A stretch of 10,641 nucleotides of DNA from JAFMDF01 sp039024375 (GTDB lineage Bacteria; Bacteroidota; Bacteroidia; Chitinophagales; Saprospiraceae). The stretch lies in contig JBCCQK010000279.1 in the NCBI GenBank assembly GCA_039024375.1, forward strand, positions 1 to 10,641, read 5' to 3'. Shown here piece by piece: positions 5,607 through 10,641 of the stretch. The position numbers and the translations under genes were made by a program. Below the pieces are notes generated by a model. That model ran no database searches and had not been told where the DNA came from. It saw only the letters and a list, made by a program, of their open reading frames with translations. The first letter of the stretch is position 1. Every line of letters starts with the position of its first letter.

Positions 5607-6944
5607 ATGGAAAACCGTGAACTAAGTTATTTCGAACGCATCAGTCGTTGGTTTCGACAATCTTTGACTATCAAATTGGCGTCTATCGGAATTATCATGC
5701 TGTTGCTAATGATACCCAATGCGATGGTGAACGATTTGATTAACGAGCGCCGTTGGCTGCAACAATCCGTCGTCGATGAAGTAGGGCAGAAATGGGGAAA
5801 AGCACAAACCTTAGTTGGCCCCATTTTATCTATTCCTTTTACAGAAACGTTGAAAAAAAATGATGGAAAGATTGTTGAAATTGAACGCATCGCTTACTTC
5901 CTACCCGAAAATTTGCGCATCAATGGAGAGCTACTACCCGAAGTTCGTAAGCGTAGCCTATATAAAGTCAATTTGTACAAGGCCGATTTGCAAGTATCGG
6001 GAAACTTTGGTGCCTTAGGGCTGGATTATTTGACTTTGCAACCCAAACAATTTAGCTGGGAAAAAGCGAAAGTCATTTTTGGTATTCCAGATATGGCGGG
6101 AATAGAAGATAATATTTTTCTTGATTGGAACGACCAAAAATTGCGGATGCAACCCGGTATTGCGCAGTCGAAGGTCGTGCAGTCGGGCGTTAGCGTACCC
6201 GTTACGATTTCGGGAGCAAAAGATAACCCAAAATTCCAACTGAATTTGAAATTGCGGGGTAGTCAAACGATTCACTTTGCTCCGATTGGGAAAGAAACCG
6301 TCGCTTCCTTAAACTCGACGTGGGCAACGCCTAGTTTTGAAGGTAATTTTCTACCCAATGAACGAGACATTAGTGAAGCAGGATTTAGCGCCCAATGGAA
6401 AGTATTGGACTTCAACCGAAATTATCCACAGCAGTGGATTGGCGAACAGAATCAATTGAATCACCATACCTTCGGCTTGAAACTATTTGCTTCGGTTGAC
6501 GAATATACCAAAAACACCCGTTCGGCGAAGTACGCCTTCTTGTTGATTAGCTTAAGTTTCTTAGTTTTCTTTTTCTTCGAAATTATCAACAAACTTAATA
6601 TCCATTCGATTCAATACGTGTTCATTGGTTTGGCCATTAGCGTATTTTACATCCTGTTGCTTTCTCTTTCGGAACACATCGGGTTTAATGCGGCCTATTG
6701 GATTTCGACCCTCGCTACGGTTGGTTTGATTACTGCTTACAGTGCTTCGATATTAAACAATGCGAAGAGAACAGGCATTTTGGCAGGTATTCTAGTAGCC
6801 CTTTACACCTTCATTTTTATCATTTTACAACTGGAAGATTTTGCTTTATTGGCGGGTAGTATTGGTCTTTTTGCGGTGTTGGCGGTCGTTATGTTGATGT
6901 CTCGACAAATAGATTGGTACCATTTGAAGCGGGCGTCGGAGTAG
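5607..6944 (+). CDS. creD: Inner membrane protein CreD (cell envelope integrity)
   Basis: This 445-aa protein is the normal length for CreD. A short cytoplasmic N-terminus precedes one membrane helix (about 20-38), a large periplasmic domain (about 40-305), and five hydrophobic helices (about 308-326, 334-354, 362-382, 389-407, 411-430). Signature stretches are LVGPILSIPF (69-78), VDEYTKNTRSAKYAFL (297-312), HSIQYVFIGLA (333-343), LLSLSEHIGFNAAY (351-364) and QLEDFALLAGSIGLF (408-422). In enterobacteria creD is controlled by the CreBC two-component system, and the family is linked to envelope stress and beta-lactam or colicin response; the molecular activity is unknown. No creBC or other regulator lies beside it, and it is probably monocistronic, controlled through the palindrome on its promoter. 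The TAG stop directly abuts a copy of the promoter half-site. Its 3' neighbour is a convergent beta-lactamase-fold lipoprotein. Confidence 0.93.
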   Translation: MENRELSYFERISRWFRQSLTIKLASIGIIMLLLMIPNAMVNDLINERRWLQQSVVDEVGQKWGKAQTLVGPILSIPFTETLKKNDGKIVEIERIAYFLPENLRINGELLPEVRKRSLYKVNLYKADLQVSGNFGALGLDYLTLQPKQFSWEKAKVIFGIPDMAGIEDNIFLDWNDQKLRMQPGIAQSKVVQSGVSVPVTISGAKDNPKFQLNLKLRGSQTIHFAPIGKETVASLNSTWATPSFEGNFLPNERDISEAGFSAQWKVLDFNRNYPQQWIGEQNQLNHHTFGLKLFASVDEYTKNTRSAKYAFLLISLSFLVFFFFEIINKLNIHSIQYVFIGLAISVFYILLLSLSEHIGFNAAYWISTLATVGLITAYSASILNNAKRTGILAGILVALYTFIFIILQLEDFALLAGSIGLFAVLAVVMLMSRQIDWYHLKRASE

Positions 6945-7012
6945 TACTTTGTAAGCTATTAATGAAGACCGCGTGAAATTAAACACTTTTATTACCATTT
7001 AGTACTTTGTAA
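6943..7012. repeat. Two direct copies of AGTACTTTGTAA just after creD
   Basis: AGTACTTTGTAA occurs at 6943-6954, overlapping the creD stop codon, and again at 7001-7012, 58 bp apart. Both match the left half of the creD operator (TACTTTGTAA at 5560-5569). They could be further binding sites for the creD repressor, possibly allowing looping, or traces of a duplication or deletion around creD. Confidence 0.6.
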
Positions 7013-7032
7013 ATTAAATAAGTTTAATTTTT
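7011..7032 (+). terminator. AT-only hairpin with T run after creD
   Basis: AAATTAAA (7011-7018) pairs perfectly with TTTAATTT (7023-7030) around TAAG and is followed by TT. The stem has no GC pairs, so it is a weak terminator at best; the much stronger structure immediately downstream is the likelier end of the creD transcript. Confidence 0.3.
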
Positions 7033-7152
7033 GCTCGACGCCTTCGGCGTCTCGCAAGAGGGGTTTTAAGGGTGAAGATTTTTAAATTTTCCCGAGGGAA
7101 AATTCAAAAATCTTCACCCTTAAGAACCCCTAGTCGAGCTCGCGCAGCGAGC
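7031..7152. repeat. Triple-hairpin structure between convergent genes, with a 33-pair central stem
   Basis: Central hairpin: left arm 7060-7093 and right arm 7096-7130 pair at 33 positions with one A/C mismatch (7084/7105) and one bulged G (7124). The tip is CCC-GA-GGG, so there is almost no loop. Left hairpin 7031-7057: GACGCC-TTC-GGCGTC extended by TTGC/GCAA across a TC/TC mismatch. Right hairpin 7138-7152: GCTCGC-GCA-GCGAGC. GCTCGAC (7033-7039) also pairs with GTCGAGC (7133-7139), so the region can alternatively close as a branched structure. It lies between convergent creD and the serine hydrolase gene, where a bidirectional terminator is expected. The stem is far longer than an ordinary terminator, which suggests a repeated or mobile-derived element. 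Confidence 0.8.
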
Positions 7153-7186
7153 GAGATAGAATGCAACTTTATTATTGAATTATTCC

Positions 7187-8191
7187 TTAAGTCAAAATAT
7201 CCCGCAAATAATGCCTAGCCTCGTGAAATCCATCGTAGCCAATATCGTTATTGTTGGCATAGATAATAACCGTATAACCCGTTTCGATGAACATCAATAA
7301 TTGCGCTTTGCTTTCGGCTGTTCCCCCTTTGTGAGAAACTTCTGGACTGTTGTATCGTTCGTAAACTTGAAATCCGTATCCATAGTAAACATCCTTTTCT
7401 ATTTTTATCTTACCTTCCATAGTTAGGTTCGTATGTGATTCGTGTAATAATTGATGGTGCTGAAGGGCTTCCGAAAAGCGGAGCAATTCTGTCATGCTGG
7501 CTTGTAAGCCACCCATCGGGGAGCCACAAATACTCTCCGTTAATTCGGCGGGTTTGAAAATGTTTTCAGTGATATAGTCGCAATAAGTAGTGCCGCTCAC
7601 TGTTTCGAGTATTTTACCGAGGACTAAGTACCCCGAATTGGAGTAGTTCCATTTTTTACCTGGTTCAAAGTCGAGCGGGGCGCTTTCAAAATAGGGAAAA
7701 TAGTTGTACCAAGTGGCAATCTTACTTTTGTCAATTTCTTGGATATGTTCGTAAGAAAAAATATCGGGAATGCCGCTACTATGCGTCAACAGATGATGCA
7801 TTGTTATGCGCTTGGTGTCCTCGGGATTGCCGTAATATGGGAGATAATCGAAAACGGTTTTATCCAATGCTAATTGTCCATTTTGTACCAGTTGCATGAT
7901 GGCTACTCCCGTAAACATTTTGCCAATGGAGGCTCCGTTTATCAGTTGAGTACTTGTGTTGGATTCTTCTTGAGAAGAAGTGCCGTACGCATTTTCGAAA
8001 ATTGGGACACCATCTTTGGCCACTAGAATCGTACCGTGAAATTTGTTGTCTTTTTGCAATTGAGCAAATTTGTTTTTAATCAAAGTTAATTTCTCTTCGG
8101 GTGTTTTCCCAACGTCCATCATTTGTTTCCCACAGGAGAATAACAGGAATAGGGAGCATACCAGTAGGGTTCTTTCTTTAAAAAATGCCAT
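7187..8191 (-). CDS. Lipoprotein serine hydrolase, beta-lactamase / penicillin-binding (class C-like) fold
   Basis: This 334-aa protein has a signal peptide (residues 1-19, KER then LLVCSLFLLF) and a probable lipobox LFSC with lipidated C20, so it is predicted to be membrane-tethered and exported. Catalytic motifs are S88-I-G-K91 (SxxK), Y183-S-N185 (YxN) and H287-K-G-G290 (HxG/KTG equivalent), with the family phrase LLTHSSGI (134-141). This is the class C beta-lactamase, DD-peptidase and esterase superfamily. Sequence alone cannot separate a true beta-lactamase from an esterase or peptidase; Bacteroidota carry many paralogues of uncertain substrate. The frame stays open 24 codons upstream (ATG at 8263), but the internal ATG at 8191 places a proper signal peptide at the N-terminus, so I chose it. 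It is convergent with creD. The AraC regulator gene lies 359 nt upstream on the same strand. Confidence 0.87.
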   Translation of the reverse strand: MAFFKERTLLVCSLFLLFSCGKQMMDVGKTPEEKLTLIKNKFAQLQKDNKFHGTILVAKDGVPIFENAYGTSSQEESNTSTQLINGASIGKMFTGVAIMQLVQNGQLALDKTVFDYLPYYGNPEDTKRITMHHLLTHSSGIPDIFSYEHIQEIDKSKIATWYNYFPYFESAPLDFEPGKKWNYSNSGYLVLGKILETVSGTTYCDYITENIFKPAELTESICGSPMGGLQASMTELLRFSEALQHHQLLHESHTNLTMEGKIKIEKDVYYGYGFQVYERYNSPEVSHKGGTAESKAQLLMFIETGYTVIIYANNNDIGYDGFHEARHYLRDILT

Positions 8192-8292
8192 TGTCTGAAT
8201 AGAGTTTTGTGAAAAATGAAAACTAGAGTTTGTATAAAAAGGGTATGAATTAGCTACAAGCAATAGTGTAATTAACGAGTGCTAGTTAGATG

Positions 8293-8358
8293 GTTTGATG
8301 GTTGAAATTGTTTGATGGCTGATACTACGCTGTAAAACAGCTATCAAGCCATTTAGCC
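8293..8358. repeat. 17-bp-period direct repeat running into an imperfect hairpin
   Basis: GTTTGATGGTTGA (8293-8305) and GTTTGATGGCTGA (8310-8322) are 12/13 identical at a 17-bp period. The second copy forms the left side of an imperfect hairpin capped by GCTGT-AAA-ACAGC (8329-8341), with GATA/TATC and GGCT/AGCC pairs outside it, closing near 8357. It lies in the gene-free stretch 8192-8550, which otherwise shows only the presumed leader of the hydrolase gene and no ORF I can support. Possible roles are a terminator for the AraC gene, an operator upstream of the hydrolase, or an intergenic repeat. Confidence 0.45.
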
Positions 8359-8550
8359 ATTATTTCGGAATCTACCAGATAGTTCTATATCATCTTTTAG
8401 ATATGGTTATTTCTTGTACAACCGCTAATTCAAGCAGAGAATAAAGGTAGCGCAATTGGGTATTGAGCGCCATTTTTAAGGCATTGGAAAGGTATCAGTG
8501 GAAGGAGTGGTACTTATTTAATTTGACGACTTTTTACACAACTCCCATCT

Positions 8551-9708
8551 TTAATCCACTGACTTTTGGTATTGAGAAGGAGTACAACCCATTTGCTTTT
8601 TAAAAATACGGTTGAAACTGGTTTTGGAATTAAAGCCACATTGGTTAGCAATGGCCCAAATGGTGAGGTGCTGATTTTGTTCTAGTCGAACTTCTTTTTT
8701 GAAGGCATTGATTCGGTGTGTATTCACCAATTCGTAGAAGTTGGTGGCTAATTCTTGATTGATAAAAGTGGATAGTTTTTTATCCGTTAAGCCCGTCGAT
8801 TTTGCTAAATCGGTTAGATTAAGAGTAGGATTTAAATAAAGTTGTTGGCCCATTAAAGTATTATCTAACGACTTTTTGATAAGGACTATTTCTTCTCTTG
8901 AAAAAATAGAAACTCTTTCAAGATGACTTTTGTCACTAATTGATGGGGCAAGGAAGGCCTCTGACGGGTGCAACAAAAAAGAAGGAATTAAGATTGGAGA
9001 TTGAAAAAAGCCATAATGCCCCAAGTAGAGCGTAATGAGTAGCATCAAGAGTACATTGCTATAAATGTCGAAAACATATAATCCATCGTGAAAAAATTCG
9101 GCGACGGTAAAGCATAAGTCGATGATTAGATACAGAATTAGGCACAGAAGCAATCGTTTGGACCACTGAATGTTTACCGTTGACACATTAGAAAAGAAGT
9201 CTTTAATAGCGCCTTCATTGGTAACTAGCGTTCGAAAAGCGAGCAGGGTACAACCTAGTAAAAAGAACGTTTCTACCAAAACAAAGATGGTAACATTATC
9301 TAAATAGAAACCAATATATTGAAAGAATAGACCATCGGTTGGATTGCTAAAAGCAAACGGAACACTAACAATTAGCGTATAAAATAAGTAGGGCAAAAAT
9401 GGCAGCCAAAAGCGAGGCCTAGTAGTGTCTATTTCCGTAAAAAGGGATTGGATATAATAGTAAATGATGGGGCCAATTAAAAAGCTTATTCCATTGGTGA
9501 GCACATTCGTGATGAAATACAACCAGCCTATTTTGTGGTGACCAGCGTAGTGAAAAAGGAATAGCATTAAGACCGAAAGGAAAAAGAGACGTAGTAACTC
9601 TTGATGCAAAAAAGTGCCTTGCTTTTTTCCTAATAAAACTAAAATAATCACGTTGATGACAATGCCACAGACTAATACAAATTCGTGGAGTAAGTGGTAA
9701 TTTGTCAT
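8551..9708 (-). CDS. Membrane-anchored AraC-family transcriptional regulator
   Basis: This is a 385-aa protein. The N-terminal half has about seven hydrophobic segments (near 8-27, 40-55, 64-88, 100-120, 136-159, 185-205, 213-231). A linker (about 232-270) leads to a C-terminal AraC/XylS DNA-binding domain with two helix-turn-helix units. The first is about 297-318 (LTDLAKSTGLTDKKLSTFIN); the second is about 347-368, including the typical IANQCGFNSKTSFNRIFKK, followed by GCTPSQYQ (374-381). Such membrane AraC proteins are common in Bacteroidota and presumably sense a membrane or extracellular cue, but the ligand is unknown. Start: the first ATG follows an AT-rich leader, with an alternative in-frame ATG only inside a membrane helix (M48), so M1 is best. 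Possible targets are itself (palindrome at 9724-9736) and the lipoprotein hydrolase gene downstream on the same strand. No two-component partner is nearby. Confidence 0.92.
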   Translation of the reverse strand: MTNYHLLHEFVLVCGIVINVIILVLLGKKQGTFLHQELLRLFFLSVLMLFLFHYAGHHKIGWLYFITNVLTNGISFLIGPIIYYYIQSLFTEIDTTRPRFWLPFLPYLFYTLIVSVPFAFSNPTDGLFFQYIGFYLDNVTIFVLVETFFLLGCTLLAFRTLVTNEGAIKDFFSNVSTVNIQWSKRLLLCLILYLIIDLCFTVAEFFHDGLYVFDIYSNVLLMLLITLYLGHYGFFQSPILIPSFLLHPSEAFLAPSISDKSHLERVSIFSREEIVLIKKSLDNTLMGQQLYLNPTLNLTDLAKSTGLTDKKLSTFINQELATNFYELVNTHRINAFKKEVRLEQNQHLTIWAIANQCGFNSKTSFNRIFKKQMGCTPSQYQKSVD

Positions 9709-9723
9709 GGGCGTAGTCGGTGT

Positions 9724-9752
9724 TTAATGTCATTAATTGGGCTACGAAAATA
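9724..9752 (-). promoter_or_regulatory. Candidate AraC-gene promoter element and palindromic operator
   Basis: TTAATGTCATTAA (9724-9736) is a perfect palindrome around one central base, 15 bp upstream of the AraC ATG. On the minus strand TATTTTCG (9752-9745) matches most of the TAnnTTTG -7 consensus and would place the transcription start at or just before the palindrome. No clear -33 element was found, so this is tentative. Confidence 0.3.
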
Positions 9753-9922
9753 CGATAATTTTGGTATTTATCAGAACTGGAAATCATTCATCATTTATCA
9801 GATAACTATTATCTTCTTCAGTATCATCTCAATTTTTAGTCAAAATAGTACAATAGGCCCTACTTATTCGTTGCAAGTTATAATTTGAGTCGTTTTTTAG
9901 GGAGGCACTTTCGATGTATTAA

Positions 9923-9989
9923 GTCTCCAAACCTGCCCGCAAGCATTTAGGCGAGCTTGATACTACTATCCGAAGGTCTCCCGACCTGC
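9923..9989. repeat. Direct repeat GTCTCCnnACCTGC with internal hairpins
   Basis: GTCTCCAAACCTGC (9923-9936) and GTCTCCCGACCTGC (9976-9989) match at 12 of 14 positions, 53 bp apart. The second copy contains the hairpin AGGTC-TCCC-GACCT (9974-9987); between the copies, CAAGC (9940-9944) pairs with GCTTG (9955-9959). This patch is GC-richer than its surroundings. It lies in the gene-free stretch 9709-10034, which otherwise holds only the AraC leader at its low-coordinate end and no ORF I can support. Confidence 0.45.
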
Positions 9990-10034
9990 AATGAGTACTT
10001 ACACTAGTCATAAGCCAACTAGTTAGTCACTACA

Positions 10035-10433
10035 TTAGTTATTTGTAAGCCTAAAGGCAGCCACTAGTAACAATCCCCAACCGATGATAAAAAGGGTGCC
10101 ACCAATGGGCGTAATCGGCCCTAACCATTTCCAATTGGCAATGCCGAGCATCTCCCGACAAGCTAATAAATAAATAGAACCCGAAAAGAAAACAATGCCT
10201 ACCGTAAACAGCCACCCTGCATAGGTCAATAGTTGGTCCTGTTTCATGGGAGCAAAAAGAATAGCTACGACCAGTAGCGCAAAGGCGTGGTAAAATTGGT
10301 AGCGGACGCCTGTATTGAAGGTAGCTATTTGGTCAGCGTTGAGGTGGCGCTCCAGTCCGTGCGCACCGAAAGCGCCTAAAATAACCCCTAAAAGCGCAAA
10401 TAAGGAGCCTAACTGTAAAAAAGTCTTATGCAT
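10035..10433 (-). CDS. DUF423 family membrane protein (YgdD-like)
   Basis: This 132-aa protein has four hydrophobic segments (about 5-24, 46-62, 70-91, 105-127), the standard DUF423 size and layout. Family signatures are clear: GAFGAHGL (20-27) after the first helix, TGVRYQFYHAFALL (41-54), FSGSIYLL (83-90) and GPITPIGGTLFIIGW (105-119). The family is widespread in inner membranes and has no established biochemical role. The start ATG gives MHKTFLQLGSLFALLGVILGAFGAHG, matching the family N-terminus. It appears monocistronic: 326 nt separate it from the AraC gene downstream, and no gene is visible upstream to the window end. Confidence 0.92.
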   Translation of the reverse strand: MHKTFLQLGSLFALLGVILGAFGAHGLERHLNADQIATFNTGVRYQFYHAFALLVVAILFAPMKQDQLLTYAGWLFTVGIVFFSGSIYLLACREMLGIANWKWLGPITPIGGTLFIIGWGLLLVAAFRLTNN

Positions 10434-10492
10434 AATTTCTATTGTTTTAGTTCTAAACGGTATGTATAGAGCGTCAGATAAAAAAGTGATAA

Positions 10493-10560
10493 AAATCCGT
10501 AGCTAACTAAAATCTATAGCTAAAGAATAGTATCTATGGATTAGGATTAGCTACAGATTT
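10493..10560. repeat. Three copies of a 14-bp AAATC(C/T)(G/A)TAGCTAA-like motif, two direct and one inverted
   Basis: AAATCCGTAGCTAA (10493-10506) and AAATCTATAGCTAA (10510-10523) are direct copies at a 17-bp period. TTAGCTACAGATTT (10547-10560) is an inverted copy differing from the first at one position. The outer pair can form a 13/14-bp stem. The cluster lies 60-130 bp upstream of the DUF423 start, so it may be a regulator-binding array or a degenerate intergenic repeat. No ORF is visible in 10434-10641. Confidence 0.5.
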
Positions 10561-10641
10561 CAAACAAATTATTACAGATTACTATATCAATTCTTAACCC
10601 GATTGTCTGTAAAACCGACCGTAAACCGATAGCCGTGCACC

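Noticed and set aside
7187..8191. Calling the hydrolase a resistance beta-lactamase
   Set aside because: The SxxK/YxN/HxG motifs are shared by esterases, DD-peptidases and other members; nothing in the sequence singles out antibiotic hydrolysis.
8192..8263. Longer N-terminus of the serine hydrolase starting at 8263
   Set aside because: It would bury the signal peptide and lipobox behind 24 residues with no export logic; the ATG at 8191 fits a lipoprotein.
9694..9888. Plus-strand 64-aa frame upstream of the AraC gene
   Set aside because: It overlaps the AraC start and leader; the translation is low-complexity hydrophobic sequence from AT-rich DNA with no family resemblance.
10493..10560. CRISPR-like repeat array
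   Set aside because: There are only three 14-bp copies, one inverted, with 3-nt and 23-nt gaps and no cas genes; this is not CRISPR architecture.

Overview
The window looks like chromosomal DNA of a free-living Bacteroidota (Cytophagia/Saprospiria-like; genus not determinable). It is AT-rich, and its start codons follow A-rich leaders rather than strong Shine-Dalgarno sites. The creD promoter fits the Bacteroidota -33 TTTG / -7 TAnnTTTG pattern. A membrane-anchored AraC regulator and a lipoprotein beta-lactamase-fold hydrolase are also typical of the phylum. This placement is inference from gene content, not a database match.

Layout. (1) 188-2192, plus strand: a protein with two tandem GrpB domains, then a ribbon-helix-helix (DUF6364-like) antitoxin and PIN-domain toxin pair with a 4-nt start/stop overlap, preceded by a palindromic site that runs into the antitoxin start codon. 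(2) 2262-3422, minus: an uncharacterised 386-aa protein with an acidic linker, of a type I recall beside SWIM zinc-finger proteins. (3) 3423-3744: a gene-free block dense in inverted repeats. (4) 3745-5382, minus: a stand-alone TrpB2-type tryptophan synthase beta chain, preceded by a small membrane protein. (5) 5607-6944, plus: creD, with a perfect palindrome on its promoter. (6) 6945-7186: a convergent intergenic region holding one very long hairpin flanked by two GC-rich hairpins. (7) 7187-8191, minus: a lipoprotein serine hydrolase. (8) 8551-9708, minus: a membrane AraC regulator. (9) 10035-10433, minus: a DUF423 membrane protein. The ends and longer gaps carry short degenerate direct and inverted repeats.

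Most genes appear to be single transcription units. The only tight operon is the toxin-antitoxin pair; the small membrane protein and trpB2 could be co-transcribed. CreD and the beta-lactamase-fold protein both act at the envelope but are convergent. The AraC regulator lies upstream of the hydrolase on the same strand and could control it, but the sequence does not prove this.

I found no clear new multi-gene system. What stands out is non-coding: the triple-hairpin structure at 7031-7152, the 201-bp degenerate inverted repeat at 3504-3704, the palindromic sites at the toxin-antitoxin and creD promoters, and the tandem GrpB architecture. No tRNA, rRNA, CRISPR array, transposase or integrase gene was seen.
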